Positions 8,720-17,913 of a stretch of 64,000 bases of DNA are shown here, piece by piece; positions within the stretch are counted from its first letter, which is position 1, and each line of letters starts with the position of its first letter. This DNA is from Bacillota bacterium (GTDB lineage Bacteria; Bacillota; Clostridia; Saccharofermentanales; DTU023). The stretch is from contig JAFAAL010000014.1 in NCBI GenBank assembly GCA_023426575.1, forward strand, positions 62,001 through 126,000, given 5' to 3'. Position numbers and translations under genes: made by a program. The notes below the pieces were generated by a model. It was not told where the DNA came from, did no database searches, and was given only the letters and a program-made list of their open reading frames with translations.

Positions 8720-10608
8720 TCTCTAGACAGATCGTCCAAGATCTCTAGGCCCTCCACGGTCTCGGGGCCTCGCGTCCTGAGGCGATAACTGCCCTCACTC
8801 TGGTACAACAATTGACCTGGCGGCATGCCCTTGGCCTTGCGGAGCTGACGGACTGTACAGCGGTCAACCTCGCCGCTGACCTCTACGTGCCCACGCCTGA
8901 GCGAGGAATACCAGAGCGCCAGAGCTGCCGCCGCGAGGCTGAGCTCGGGCGTAAGCTCAGAGGCCTCACAATAGACAATGACATGAGCCCCGGGAGCTCC
9001 CTTGAGGTGAAACCACTGAGCCCCCTTGGGAGCCTTCTGCAGACTGAGATGCTCGTTTTGGAGATTATTACGCCCCACCTCAATCCGGTAGCCCATGTAT
9101 TGAAAGCGTCGCGGGGGCAGGGGCTTCTCCTTCCGCTTCTTGGGCTGTGCCTTGACCTTCACTTTTTTACTGCTGCGCTTGCGCCCCACGAGATCAGGCT
9201 GTTTTTGGCCAGGTACATTCGACACACTCTCCTCATCAGCCTCTTCACCGCGACGTGTCTGTCGTACGTAGGCGAGATCCTGCTGCCAGGCGAGCATATC
9301 CACCTCGGACTCAATATTTTCCAAGCTGGCCTCGAGCTCTGCTAGAAAATTCAACTGCGCCCTGTCAATCTCGAGCAGCTCGGCCGCGCGCCGTAGTTTC
9401 TCTTCCTTGCGACGCGCCATTTTGGCATAGCTATCGGGCGCTTTCTCGGGACTCTGCTTAGGATTGAGGGGAATGATGATCTCTGGCATCTCCTCCTGCC
9501 AATAGTCGATGACAGCAATGCTCTCGCTCCCGCTCGGCTGCTTCTTCAAGAGCGGGTAATTTGCTTGCAGTAGTTCGACATAGCGCCTGACCGTCTCGTA
9601 GTCTTGTCCTGAGGCCATATCGGCCTCATGCAATTCTAATTTGCGCAGCCACTTCTTCTGCTCACGTCTCAGGGCTTTTTGCAGACTTTGACGCTTCTCA
9701 GTCAAGATGCCGCGCAGATACTGAGCACTGTAAAACTGAGTGCTCGCCTCGCTGACAGTCTCGAAGTGCTGGCGATAGGGCAGTTGTTTTAAGTCTTGCA
9801 CATGACAGCAAAAGCCCTGCGTCTTCGCCTCGTCGAGATAGTAGATATACGCGCCCTTTGGCGTCTTGAGATAGAGTTCAGCCAGAAGATAGACTGCGGC
9901 AGTCAATTGCTCACGCCCCTTGGCATCGAGAGATACGGGGCGAGAGTCGGGATCGAGGCCCAGGCGAAAGAGCGCTTCTGTCGCGAGTAGCGGTGAGCTA
10001 CCAGCGAGAGATGCGAGCAAAAAATGCTCGAGATTCTTGGCCTGAGAGAATGCCTCGAGCTCGGCAGCCTCGAGATTCTTCGTTTCGAGGATCTCCTGAG
10101 CAGAGAGGCCCTGTCGTTCTGGGGGCGCGACATAGCGTCTGAGGGGCATGACCTCGCGGTGGCGCGATTGGCTGGAATCGACATGCTTCAGCGCCTCGAG
10201 AATCAGTCCATCTCGACAGAGGATGAGATTGGCATGTCTCCCCATCAATTCGGCGATGAGTTCGAGGGTCTGAAGATCGCCCAGCTCATCATAGTTGCGA
10301 AAGCTCAGATGGACGATGCGCTCGTCAGGCAGCTGTCGAATCCCGATGAGTTCGCTCCCCTGGAGCTGTTTACGTAGGAACTGAAGGAAGCCTGGAGGAC
10401 GCTCTGGACTTTCGATCGGAGCATCCGTGAGATAGAGCGTCGAGGCCTCTCCACTTAGAGAGAGGACGAGGCGCTGACGCCCTGATCTCGTCTTCAACTG
10501 CAAGAGGATATTTCGATCTTGGAACTGTTGAATTTTAAGGACACGACTGGGGACGAGAAGACTCAGATCTCGACACAGTTCTCTCAATGTACAGGCATCG
10601 ATGGACAT
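8716..10608 (-). CDS. rqcH: Rqc2 homologue RqcH (NFACT protein)
   Basis: RqcH binds stalled 50S subunits and recruits tRNA-Ala to add C-terminal alanine tails that mark the nascent chain for degradation. The 630 residues show the NFACT-N/FbpA region (ELIAELMGRHANLILC near 140), a charged coiled-coil middle (about 290-445), a lysine-rich linker near 480, and the C-terminal NFACT-R domain (RFQYMGYRIEVGRNN, WFHLKGAPGAHVIV). Older annotation calls this fibronectin-binding protein A. The ATG has AGGAG five bases upstream. The window's single tRNA gene is tRNA-Ala(GGC), but its link to RqcH is only thematic. Confidence 0.92.
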   Translation of the reverse strand: MSIDACTLRELCRDLSLLVPSRVLKIQQFQDRNILLQLKTRSGRQRLVLSLSGEASTLYLTDAPIESPERPPGFLQFLRKQLQGSELIGIRQLPDERIVHLSFRNYDELGDLQTLELIAELMGRHANLILCRDGLILEALKHVDSSQSRHREVMPLRRYVAPPERQGLSAQEILETKNLEAAELEAFSQAKNLEHFLLASLAGSSPLLATEALFRLGLDPDSRPVSLDAKGREQLTAAVYLLAELYLKTPKGAYIYYLDEAKTQGFCCHVQDLKQLPYRQHFETVSEASTQFYSAQYLRGILTEKRQSLQKALRREQKKWLRKLELHEADMASGQDYETVRRYVELLQANYPLLKKQPSGSESIAVIDYWQEEMPEIIIPLNPKQSPEKAPDSYAKMARRKEEKLRRAAELLEIDRAQLNFLAELEASLENIESEVDMLAWQQDLAYVRQTRRGEEADEESVSNVPGQKQPDLVGRKRSSKKVKVKAQPKKRKEKPLPPRRFQYMGYRIEVGRNNLQNEHLSLQKAPKGAQWFHLKGAPGAHVIVYCEASELTPELSLAAAALALWYSSLRRGHVEVSGEVDRCTVRQLRKAKGMPPGQLLYQSEGSYRLRTRGPETVEGLEILDDLSRE

Positions 10609-10656
10609 CCTGACTCCTGACTAGCTGCTCGCTTGAATCTCTGCTAAGATAGACGG

Positions 10657-10884
10657 GTGGCTAGAAAACGCAAGAAAAAAACAGCAGCGAGCCTTCTTCT
10701 TGGCTTTCTTTTTGACAATGTCGCAGGTAACATTGTCTTCTTCTTTTTGCTCTTCTCAATCCTGATTGGCATCAACTTGCTCTTCAGCCGCAACCAATAT
10801 CTGAGCTTTATCTTACTCTGCGGAATTGAGCTGCTCCTGCTCATCCCCATCTTGGGGCTCGTCGCCTATTGGCGCAAGCGCTGA
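10657..10884 (+). CDS. small two-helix membrane protein, unknown function
   Basis: An ORF of 75 codons with a GTG start, lying between two minus-strand genes. A basic start (MARKRKKK) is followed by two long hydrophobic stretches, about residues 25-43 and 49-69, and a basic YWRKR end. This pattern fits a small membrane protein and is unlikely by chance. No clear SD is seen. TAAGAT at 10645-10650 could serve as a -10 box for an almost leaderless transcript, without a convincing -35. The last 19 bases overlap queH on the other strand. I do not recognise a family. Confidence 0.55.
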   Translation: MARKRKKKTAASLLLGFLFDNVAGNIVFFFLLFSILIGINLLFSRNQYLSFILLCGIELLLLIPILGLVAYWRKR

Positions 10885-11501
10885 TCGAGGGGCCTCAGCT
10901 CTTCTAAAATCTGATCTTTCCACTTCGACTCCTCTAAGGAGAAAAAACAGGCGCAGAAGCGCTGGCGGTAGAGGCCGTGCTCGCGGGCCAAATTTTGGCC
11001 GAGGCGATAGAGCGGACGCCAGTCCACGGGTAAAAAAGTGATGCCCTCGCGAGCCGCACAAGCCGTCCCCGTCTTGATGATCAGCTCGCGATTTTGATAG
11101 GGACTGACGAGAAGACTCGTGGTAAAACAGGCATAGCCCTGTTCACGCGCACGACATGCCGCTTCCTGAAGTCTCACTTGGTAGCAGTAGGCACATTGCT
11201 TGGGGAGGCCTGCGATCCCGAGCCCTAGGGCCTCTCGATCGCCCTCAGCCACTTGGAGTTCTATATTTCTCAGAGAGGCCAGCTTGGCAATGGCCTCGCG
11301 CCGTCGCTCCCACTCTGCCAGCGGGTAAATATTGGGATTGTAATAGTAGAGGGTCGGCTGCAAGCCTGCCTCTAGGAGATCGAGAATGGGCGCTTCAGCA
11401 CAGGGGCCACAACAGGCGTGGAGGAAAAGCTTCTGCCCGCTCTCTCGGAGCGCATCAGCGAGAGTTGGAATCTGGGATAGGCAGTCGAAACTAAGACTCA
11501 T
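10866..11501 (-). CDS. queH: epoxyqueuosine reductase QueH
   Basis: QueH performs the last step of queuosine synthesis in tRNA, reducing epoxyqueuosine without cobalamin. Seen in the 211 residues are the LHACCGPC motif (Cys30, Cys31, Cys34), CAYCYQVRL near 107, and [12 protein letters not shown], all typical of the former DUF208 family. The start overlaps the end of ruvB by 11 bases, so translation is probably coupled. The ruvCAB-queH order is common in Clostridia. No other queuosine gene is in the window. Confidence 0.93.
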   Translation of the reverse strand: MSLSFDCLSQIPTLADALRESGQKLFLHACCGPCAEAPILDLLEAGLQPTLYYYNPNIYPLAEWERRREAIAKLASLRNIELQVAEGDREALGLGIAGLPKQCAYCYQVRLQEAACRAREQGYACFTTSLLVSPYQNRELIIKTGTACAAREGITFLPVDWRPLYRLGQNLAREHGLYRQRFCACFFSLEESKWKDQILEELRPLDQRLRQ

Positions 11502-12600
11502 CGAGACTCTCCTCTATGGACATTTGCTTCAGGCTCTCAAAAGCTGGCGTATCATGAGGCGGGGTCAGGCCGAGATGGCGATAAGCTGCCGGCGTTAAAA
11601 CTCTGCCACGTGCCGTCTTGGCCATGAAGCCAATTTGCAGAAGATAGGGTTCGTAGAAATCTTCAATGGTCCGACTGTCTTCCGCAAGTGTCGCCGCAAT
11701 CGTCTCGAGCCCTACGGGCCCCCCGCCGAAGAGCTCGGCAATATTTCGCAAGAGATTGAGGTCCGTCCCGTCGAGACCGATCGGGTCAATCTCGAGAGCT
11801 CGCAGTCCACGCTCGGCCAGCTCTGCCGTAATGCGACCATCTCCCTCCACTTGAGCAAAGTCGCGCACGCGCTTTAGGAGGCGGATGGCAATGCGCGGTG
11901 TTCCCCGACAGCGCCCCGCCATGAGATCGAGGGCCTCCTCGTCAATGGCGCAGGCGAGCATCTCAGCATTGCGCTTTAAGATTTGGCGAATTTCCGCTGC
12001 TTCATAGAGTTCGAGGCGATGAACCATGCCAAAGCGATCTCTGAGCGGCGAGGTCAAGAGCCCCGCCCGCGTGGTCGCAGCAATCAGCGTAAAGCGCGGC
12101 AGATCGAGCCTGAGCGAGCGTGCAGAGGGACCCTTGCCTATCATGATGTCGAGGACATAGTCCTCCATTGCAGGATAGAGCACCTCTTCGACTGCACGGT
12201 TGAGGCGATGGATCTCGTCGATGAAGAGGACGTCCCCATCGCCAAGATTGGTCAAGATCGCAGCCAGATCCCCCTGTCGTTCGATGGCAGGTCCAGAGGT
12301 GATCTTCATCTGAGCTCCGAGATCGCGCGCGATAATCCCTGCCAGAGTGGTCTTGCCGAGACCTGGCGGCCCATAGAGGAGGACATGGTCGAGCGCCTCT
12401 CCCCTCTGCTTGGCCGCGGCGATGAAGACTTGGAGGTTATCCTTGACCTTGGACTGGCCAAAGTACTCTGCCCAGATCTTCGGCCTGAGGCTCGCCTCGT
12501 CGCCATCGCCAGAGCGCAGTTCTCGACTGATCAGTCGCTCGTCTTCGACGTCGTTGATGAGATCCTCCGGATCGAATTTACTATAGATACTTCCAGACAC
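11491..12600 (-). CDS. ruvB: Holliday junction branch migration helicase RuvB
   Basis: AAA+ motor of the RuvAB complex that drives branch migration of Holliday junctions. The 369 residues show an N-terminal stretch with [11 protein letters not shown], Walker [10 protein letters not shown], Walker [12 protein letters not shown], the [15 protein letters not shown] sensor/arginine region, and a C-terminal winged helix with [17 protein letters not shown]. It lies 11 bases after ruvA in a compact dtd-ruvC-ruvA-ruvB-queH run. Confidence 0.97.
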   Translation of the reverse strand: MSGSIYSKFDPEDLINDVEDERLISRELRSGDGDEASLRPKIWAEYFGQSKVKDNLQVFIAAAKQRGEALDHVLLYGPPGLGKTTLAGIIARDLGAQMKITSGPAIERQGDLAAILTNLGDGDVLFIDEIHRLNRAVEEVLYPAMEDYVLDIMIGKGPSARSLRLDLPRFTLIAATTRAGLLTSPLRDRFGMVHRLELYEAAEIRQILKRNAEMLACAIDEEALDLMAGRCRGTPRIAIRLLKRVRDFAQVEGDGRITAELAERGLRALEIDPIGLDGTDLNLLRNIAELFGGGPVGLETIAATLAEDSRTIEDFYEPYLLQIGFMAKTARGRVLTPAAYRHLGLTPPHDTPAFESLKQMSIEESLDES

Positions 12601-12611
12601 AAGATACCTCT

Positions 12612-13226
12612 CTAAACCTTGGCGAGACCTCTTAGGGCCAGGCGAATGAGATCTGTCAATTCGATCTCTGGCTGCATTTTCAACACAGAGTCTACGGCCG
12701 TTTCGGCCTCGACTCTATTATAGCCGAGGAGGCGTAGTGCAGAGCTGGCCTCTTCGCGAATCCCGCTCGCTGCTTCAAAGTCGAGCGCCATATCCAAATC
12801 GCCCTCTGCCGCAAAGTCTGCTTCTTTGGCCAGCTTGTCCTTGAGCTCTAGGACAATTCTCTGCGCCGTCTTCTTGCCTATGCCCTTAATCTTGGTCAGC
12901 TGATTGAGATCATTGTTGATGATGGCGAGGATGAGCTTTGCCGGCTCGATGTCGGCAATGATCGTGGAGGCCAGCTTGGCCCCGATGCCTGAGACCTTGA
13001 TCAGCTGGAGGAAGAGCTGCTTGCTCTCCTCTGTGGGGAAGGCGTAGAGTTCCATTGCATCCTCGCGGACGTTCAGGTATGTATAGACTTTGATCTGGGA
13101 GCCAATCTCTGGCCAGGCACTGAGCAGAGCTGGCTCGCAGATGAGCTCGTAGCCGACGGGACCCACTTCCAAAATGAGCGCAGAAGCTTCCTTGGCCACT
13201 AATTTTCCCTTGAGATATGCGTACAT
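12612..13226 (-). CDS. ruvA: Holliday junction DNA-binding protein RuvA
   Basis: RuvA tetramers bind four-way junctions and load RuvB. The 204 residues contain the N-terminal OB domain ([20 protein letters not shown]), two helix-hairpin-helix motifs ([13 protein letters not shown] and [20 protein letters not shown]), an acidic linker and the C-terminal RuvB-binding domain ([20 protein letters not shown]). Length is normal. It lies 9 bases after ruvC. Confidence 0.97.
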   Translation of the reverse strand: MYAYLKGKLVAKEASALILEVGPVGYELICEPALLSAWPEIGSQIKVYTYLNVREDAMELYAFPTEESKQLFLQLIKVSGIGAKLASTIIADIEPAKLILAIINNDLNQLTKIKGIGKKTAQRIVLELKDKLAKEADFAAEGDLDMALDFEAASGIREEASSALRLLGYNRVEAETAVDSVLKMQPEIELTDLIRLALRGLAKV

Positions 13227-13235
13227 TCTTTCCTC

Positions 13236-13745
13236 CTAGACGATCCCCTGTGAACTATGCCCATGACAGATCGCGATGGCGAGCGCATCCGCTGCATCAT
13301 CGGGCTGAGGAATGCGCCTGAGGCCTAAAATCTGGCAGGTCATATTCTGCACCTGCTGCTTGTCCGCCTTGCCATAGCCGACCACTGCCGACTTGACCTC
13401 GACGGGCGTGTATTGAAAGACGGGCAGCTGACGTCTCGCCCCCGCGAGAACGGCCACTCCCCGCGCCTCGGCCACGGCAATCGCCGTCGTCGTATTGCGG
13501 GCAAAAAAGAGTTGTTCGATCGCGACTTGCTCAGGACTGTATTGATCCAGAATCTGATTGAGGGCGTCATAAATCACGACAAGCCGCTCGGGAAAGGGCG
13601 ACTTCGGCGATGTCTCAATACAGCCGAAATCACAGATCTGAAAACGACGTCCGTCGAAGTCTAAAACGGCATAGCCCAGGCGCGCGAAGCCAGGGTCAAT
13701 TCCCAGTATGCGTAGTGATCTCTCTTTGTGCACGCCTTCTATCAT
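13236..13745 (-). CDS. ruvC: Holliday junction resolvase RuvC
   Basis: Endonuclease that cuts Holliday junctions symmetrically. RILGIDPGFARLGYAVLDF carries the first catalytic Asp, EQLFFARNTTTAIAVAEARG the catalytic Glu, and DDAADALAIAICH the C-terminal acidic pair. The start is uncertain. The open frame goes up to a TTG at 13775, next to the dtd stop; I prefer ATG 13745 (169 residues), which leaves about 11 residues before RILGIDPG. GTG 13733 is a third option. Confidence 0.93.
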   Translation of the reverse strand: MIEGVHKERSLRILGIDPGFARLGYAVLDFDGRRFQICDFGCIETSPKSPFPERLVVIYDALNQILDQYSPEQVAIEQLFFARNTTTAIAVAEARGVAVLAGARRQLPVFQYTPVEVKSAVVGYGKADKQQVQNMTCQILGLRRIPQPDDAADALAIAICHGHSSQGIV

Positions 13746-13779
13746 AACGCATTTTTCCCCATCTCGCCGTGACAAAGAC

Positions 13780-14244
13780 TCAGCCGCGGCGTGATTTTTC
13801 GAGATCCCGCGAATCTAAAATCAGCGTAAACGGTCCAGAATTTGTCAGTTCCACTTCCATACTGGCCCCAAAGATCCCTGTCTGGAGATTAGGGAAGTCT
13901 TGCCTGGCCCTCTGTAAAAAAGCCTCATAAAGGCGCTCGGCCTCCTCCGGCGGCGCCGCCTGGACAAAGCTCGGCCGCCGACCTCGCCGCAAATCGGCAT
14001 AGAGAGTGAATTGCGAGACGATGAGGACCTCTCCCCCAATATCATCGAGTGCAAGATTGATCTTGCCCTCTGCGTCACTGAAGAGTCGCAGCCCCTTGAG
14101 CTTTTGCCAGAAGCTCTCAATCCCCGCCTCTGTATCCTCATCTGAGAAGCCGAGGAGGACGAGGAAGCCCCTGCCAATCTCGCCACAGACCTGCCCCGAA
14201 ACACTCACTTTTGCCGAGCTTACCCTCTGTATAACTGCTCTCAT
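13780..14244 (-). CDS. dtd: D-aminoacyl-tRNA deacylase
   Basis: Dtd hydrolyses D-amino acids from mischarged tRNAs. The 154 residues begin MRAVIQRVSSAKVSV at ATG 14244 behind GGAGG; the open frame runs further upstream across the tRNA gene, which is not coding. Family motifs are LVLLGF, the active-site SQFTLYAD stretch and the C-terminal NSGPFTLILDSRD, matching the Gly-cisPro class motif. In many Bacillota dtd follows relA; here it heads the ruv group instead. Confidence 0.95.
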   Translation of the reverse strand: MRAVIQRVSSAKVSVSGQVCGEIGRGFLVLLGFSDEDTEAGIESFWQKLKGLRLFSDAEGKINLALDDIGGEVLIVSQFTLYADLRRGRRPSFVQAAPPEEAERLYEAFLQRARQDFPNLQTGIFGASMEVELTNSGPFTLILDSRDLEKSRRG

Positions 14245-14277
14245 GACAACCTCCACTGAATTCTTTTTGGAAAAGAC

Positions 14278-14306
14278 TTGACACCCATTATACCCTAGGC
14301 TATTAT
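14278..14306 (+). promoter_or_regulatory. sigma-A promoter for tRNA-Ala
   Basis: TTGACA (14278-14283), a 17-base spacer and TATTAT (14301-14306). Predicted start near 14313, just ahead of the tRNA. Confidence 0.8.
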
Positions 14307-14319
14307 CGTCCATGCAGCC

Positions 14320-14395
<76 letters not shown>

Positions 14396-14396
14396 G

Positions 14397-14428
14397 AACC
14401 GACAGGCCACGAGTCTGTCGGTTTTTTT
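14397..14428 (+). terminator. terminator after tRNA-Ala
   Basis: ACCGACAG / CTGTCGGT stem with a nine-base loop followed by a run of seven T. The response regulator ATG lies only about 23 bases further on. Confidence 0.88.
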
Positions 14429-14450
14429 CTTCTTGAGGAGGTCATCTTTT

Positions 14451-15131
14451 ATGGCTGATATCCTGATCGTTGAGGACAATGTCGAGATCAATGCGCTCAT
14501 CTCTGCCTGCCTCGAAGAGCGTCATGTCTGTCACCAGGTCTATTCGGGAACCGAAGCTGATCTCTTCTTACAGTCCTGGGATGTCGACCTCATGATTCTC
14601 GATCTGATGTTGCCAGGTCTCAGTGGTGAGGATCTCCTCCGCAAATGGCGACATGAGAAATCTTTTCCCGTCCTCATCATCTCTGCCAAAGATGCCCTCC
14701 ACAATAAGCTCGACTGCTTTAGACTCGGCGTCGATGACTATTTGACCAAGCCCTTTGACATCGAGGAACTAGAAGCTCGCGTTGAAGTTCTCCTGAGACG
14801 TCATCGGGAAATGGGCGAGCGGCCCCCAGAGACTGGTCTCGGCGATAGTGGAATCTCTTTGGATTCAGAGCGCCGGGATCTCCTCTTCCAGGGTGTGCGC
14901 CTTCACCTGACGGGCCAGGAATTCCGGATTATCGCAGCCCTGATCCGAGAGCCAGAAAAAGTCTTCTCCCGAGAGGAACTCTACCTGGCCGCTTGGGATG
15001 AGGAGTACATCGGTGATGATCGCGCTCTCAATGTCCACATCAGCAATCTCCGGAAAAAGCTGCGTGATGCGGGGGCTCCCCCCTTGGTCGAGACGGTCTG
15101 GGGCCTTGGCTTCTGCCTCTTTAAAGTCTAA
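14451..15131 (+). CDS. OmpR-family response regulator
   Basis: DNA-binding response regulator of 226 residues. The receiver domain has the acidic pocket (ILIVEDN, Asp9), phospho-acceptor Asp51 in ILDLMLPG, and Lys100 in LTKPF. The C-terminal winged helix carries LHLTGQEFRIIAALI and ALNVHISNLRKKL. The start is ATG 14451 behind GAGGAGG. It is followed by an ABC ATPase, a permease and a histidine kinase on the same strand, so it probably controls them in answer to an antimicrobial peptide or envelope stress. The signal is unknown. Confidence 0.92.
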   Translation: MADILIVEDNVEINALISACLEERHVCHQVYSGTEADLFLQSWDVDLMILDLMLPGLSGEDLLRKWRHEKSFPVLIISAKDALHNKLDCFRLGVDDYLTKPFDIEELEARVEVLLRRHREMGERPPETGLGDSGISLDSERRDLLFQGVRLHLTGQEFRIIAALIREPEKVFSREELYLAAWDEEYIGDDRALNVHISNLRKKLRDAGAPPLVETVWGLGFCLFKV

Positions 15132-15132
15132 A

Positions 15133-15188
15133 TCTTAATGATTCCTTGAAATTTTCTTAGCTCAAAGATCATAGGATGGGCATATAAG
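15133..15188 (+). promoter_or_regulatory. possible activated promoter of the ABC-kinase operon
   Basis: TATAAG at 15183-15188 is a good -10 box but its -35 region (15160-15165, GCTCAA) is poor. Two TCTTA(A/G) half sites at 15133 and 15155 lie 22 bases apart just upstream, the spacing expected for a tandem-binding OmpR-type regulator. This is inference from position and repeats only. Confidence 0.3.
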
Positions 15189-15206
15189 TCAGAAAGGAAG
15201 CGGCTT

Positions 15207-16127
15207 ATGACAGCATTCATCCTAGACATCAAGCACATCTCTAAGAATTACAGGAAGACCCGTGCGCTCAACAATGTCAGCCTCAATATGCAGCGCGGAG
15301 AAGTCTATGGTCTCATCGGACGTAATGGCGCGGGGAAGACGACGCTTATGCGCGTCATCAGCGGTTTGACCCACCCTGATTCAGGAGAAATCAAGCTTTT
15401 TGGTGAGGCCGTGCAGGAGAAGACAAGTCTTTTTGAGCGCATTGGAGTCCTCATTGAGAACCCTGCAGTTTACCCGCAGCTGACGGCGATGGAGAATATG
15501 AAGCTTCTCGCGACAGCCATCGGCCTTCAGCAAAAAGAACAAGTCCCAGCAAGCTTAGAGCTTGTCGGTCTCAGCCCCGATAGCAAAAAGAAGGTCAAGC
15601 ACTTCTCCCTCGGCATGAAGCAGCGACTCGGCATCGCCATGGCGATTCTCAACAATCCCGATATCTTGCTCCTCGATGAACCTGCGAATGGCCTAGACCC
15701 CGAGGGCATCATTCAGATGAGACGGCTCTTCAGGCAATTGGCGAGAGAAAAGCAAATTGCCGTGATGATCTCCAGCCATCAACTCGATGAGTTGGCCAGG
15801 GTGGCCGATCGGATCGGTATCATCGATCATGGCGAAATGATCGAGGAGGTCAGTATGGCAGAACTCATCAAGCGCTGCCAGGATAAAATCGTCATCCAGG
15901 CCTCTGAGATCGATGCGGTCGTCAACACTCTCGAACGAGAGTTTAAGATTCAAGACTTTAAGGTCGTGGATTCTGAGACTGTCGAGCTCTATGAGCAGCT
16001 CTCTGAGCTCGCTGAGATCAATCGTCAGCTGGTTCAGGCAGGCCATCAAATTAGGTCCATTCAGATGTCACAGACGACATTAGAGTCTTACTTTATCGAT
16101 AAGATCGGAGGTCTGAAAAATGCTTAA
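15207..16127 (+). CDS. ABC transporter ATP-binding protein (BcrA/NisF-like)
   Basis: ATPase subunit of 306 residues, typical of bacitracin or lantibiotic protection exporters and related CcmA-type families. Walker A is GRNGAGKT (38-45), the signature is FSLGMKQR and Walker B is ILLLDEPANGLDP. A C-terminal tail of about 90 residues is typical of BcrA-type ATPases (LESYFIDKIGG ending). The permease gene starts 8 bases before this gene ends, so the two are coupled. The substrate cannot be read from sequence; the two-component pair around it suggests peptide-antibiotic resistance. Confidence 0.88.
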   Translation: MTAFILDIKHISKNYRKTRALNNVSLNMQRGEVYGLIGRNGAGKTTLMRVISGLTHPDSGEIKLFGEAVQEKTSLFERIGVLIENPAVYPQLTAMENMKLLATAIGLQQKEQVPASLELVGLSPDSKKKVKHFSLGMKQRLGIAMAILNNPDILLLDEPANGLDPEGIIQMRRLFRQLAREKQIAVMISSHQLDELARVADRIGIIDHGEMIEEVSMAELIKRCQDKIVIQASEIDAVVNTLEREFKIQDFKVVDSETVELYEQLSELAEINRQLVQAGHQIRSIQMSQTTLESYFIDKIGGLKNA

Positions 16128-17007
16128 TATGATTCGTATGGATCTGAGAAGGCTCTTTAAGAGCAGAAGTTTTTATGTCTGTTTTTTACTTATCCCTGTC
16201 TTTTTAGCTGTCTTGACAGCTGGTATTTATAAACTGAGCCAGCTAGACCTCAATGCCCCGACGTCCGTAGCTCAGGAGCAGTTCACCTCTGGTTTCCATA
16301 TCGGGATAAATACGGATAAAGCTGAGCAGCTCCAGAAAGAAAGGGAGTCAGATTCTGATGCCCCGCTGCCAATGCCCGCTGATTTTAATAAGATGTCTCA
16401 GGATCTGTCTCTCTTCTTTCATTACAATGCCCAGGGCGTTTTCAGCTTCGTCGTTCTCATCTCCATCATTTTTCTCACCCTCTTTATCTCCTCTGAGCTC
16501 AGTTCGGGCTTCGGGAAAAATATATTGCACAGTCAGGCTTCCCGCGTTTCGCTGGCACTTTCTAAGGCTGTGACAAGTCTCGTCACGCTCCTCATCTATC
16601 TCCTGGCCTTTCTTTTGATTTTATATTTTTATGGCTATCTTTTAACAGGCGATTATAGCCTTAAACTTGAAAGAGAATTTTTCAAAGACCTGGCCCTGCG
16701 GATTCTCTTAGCCTGGGCACTCTGCACTTTCTATGTTTTTCTCGCCTACCTGACGAGAAGCAAGGTCGTCGGCATCATCCTCATTCTGCTGTCCACCAGT
16801 GATCTTCTGCCCAGCCTTCTCCAAGTTTTAGAGAATCTCTTCAAGCTCGAGCCTGGAGCCATCAGCCATTGGAGTCTCTCAATTCTCACTCAACAGGGCA
16901 CTCTCGCCGACATGAGCTCTCTCAGAATTATTTTCTTCGCCATCGCCGCACTCATCGTCTACAATGGACTCACCGTCCTGAGACTTTCACGGATGGACAT
17001 TCACTAA
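16120..17007 (+). CDS. ABC transporter permease (ABC-2 type)
   Basis: Membrane subunit of 295 residues partnering the preceding ATPase. A first helix (SFYVCFLLIPVFLAVLTAGI), an extracellular loop of about 80 residues, and then about five further helices (VFSFVVLISIIFLTLFISSE, SLVTLLIYLLAFLLILYF and others) give the six-helix plan of BcrB/ABC2 permeases. Sequence is poorly conserved, as usual for this class; the assignment rests on topology and neighbours. Confidence 0.82.
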   Translation: MLNMIRMDLRRLFKSRSFYVCFLLIPVFLAVLTAGIYKLSQLDLNAPTSVAQEQFTSGFHIGINTDKAEQLQKERESDSDAPLPMPADFNKMSQDLSLFFHYNAQGVFSFVVLISIIFLTLFISSELSSGFGKNILHSQASRVSLALSKAVTSLVTLLIYLLAFLLILYFYGYLLTGDYSLKLEREFFKDLALRILLAWALCTFYVFLAYLTRSKVVGIILILLSTSDLLPSLLQVLENLFKLEPGAISHWSLSILTQQGTLADMSSLRIIFFAIAALIVYNGLTVLRLSRMDIH

Positions 17008-17020
17008 GGAGGGCGCCCAG

Positions 17021-17908
17021 CTGCTCTATTTCATCGCCATTTTGCTTATTGCCCTGCTTGCCATTCTCTTCTGTCTCTATCGCCAGGAGATCAGATCGCT
17101 CACGGATCAACTCGACTTTTTAAGCCAGCACGAGAGTAACAAGGAGCTCAGCAGCTCTCTTCACTTTAAAGAATTGCGAAGGCTCTCTGAGAAGCTCAAC
17201 GAGCTGATTCGCAAAGAAAAGGAACTTCGTGAGCTCTATCACTGCCGTGACCTCGAGATTCAGGAGACTATCACCCACATCTCGCATGATATCCGGACTC
17301 CCCTCACCTCTCTTTCTGGCTATTTTCAGCTGCTCCAGAAGACTGAGAATCCTGAGAAGGCGGCACTGTATACAGAAGTGATCAAAGCGCGCATCGAGGA
17401 GCTGAAGACGCTTCTCGAGGACAGTTTTCGCTATGTCAAGCTCGCCGATGAGCGCTATGAATTGGAGCGATCTGAGGTCGATCTATCCGCAGAGCTCAGG
17501 CAATCTCTCGACAGTTTTTCAGAGTTGATCAGAGAGAAGCATCTCTGCCTGCAAGTAGACTGCCCTCCAGGGCTCATCATCTGGAGCCATCAGGCGGCTC
17601 TCCAACGTATACTGAACAATCTTCTGAGCAATGCACTGGCCTACGCCAAAACTCGCATAGATCTCTCCGTCAGCGCCCAGGAGAAGGCGGTGCAGATTCA
17701 AATTGCAAATGATCTAGATCCCGATCACCGCCCAGATATCAAGCGCATTTTTGAGCGCTACTACACAGACGATCCGAGCCGCCACCGGCGCGGATCAGGT
17801 CTCGGCCTCACTATCGTCTATCGTCTCGTGACGAAACTTGCTGGCAATGTAGAGGCAGAGCTCCAGGGACAGATCTTTCAGATCACCCTCGAATTTCCGC
17901 GTCACTGA
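17021..17908 (+). CDS. sensor histidine kinase, single N-terminal membrane helix
   Basis: Kinase partner of the response regulator. One N-terminal membrane helix is followed by a coiled coil, the H-box HISHDIRTPLTSLSGY (His89), the N-box NNLLSNALAYAK, and the G-box GSGLGLTIVY. It has almost no external sensor domain, like intramembrane-sensing kinases beside bacitracin-type exporters. The start is unusual: AAGGAGG at 17006-17012 sits over the permease stop and is eight bases from a CTG at 17021; the first conventional codon, TTG 17042, is 29 bases away without an SD. With CTG the protein has 295 residues. Confidence 0.85.
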   Translation: MLYFIAILLIALLAILFCLYRQEIRSLTDQLDFLSQHESNKELSSSLHFKELRRLSEKLNELIRKEKELRELYHCRDLEIQETITHISHDIRTPLTSLSGYFQLLQKTENPEKAALYTEVIKARIEELKTLLEDSFRYVKLADERYELERSEVDLSAELRQSLDSFSELIREKHLCLQVDCPPGLIIWSHQAALQRILNNLLSNALAYAKTRIDLSVSAQEKAVQIQIANDLDPDHRPDIKRIFERYYTDDPSRHRRGSGLGLTIVYRLVTKLAGNVEAELQGQIFQITLEFPRH

Positions 17909-17913
17909 GGCAG

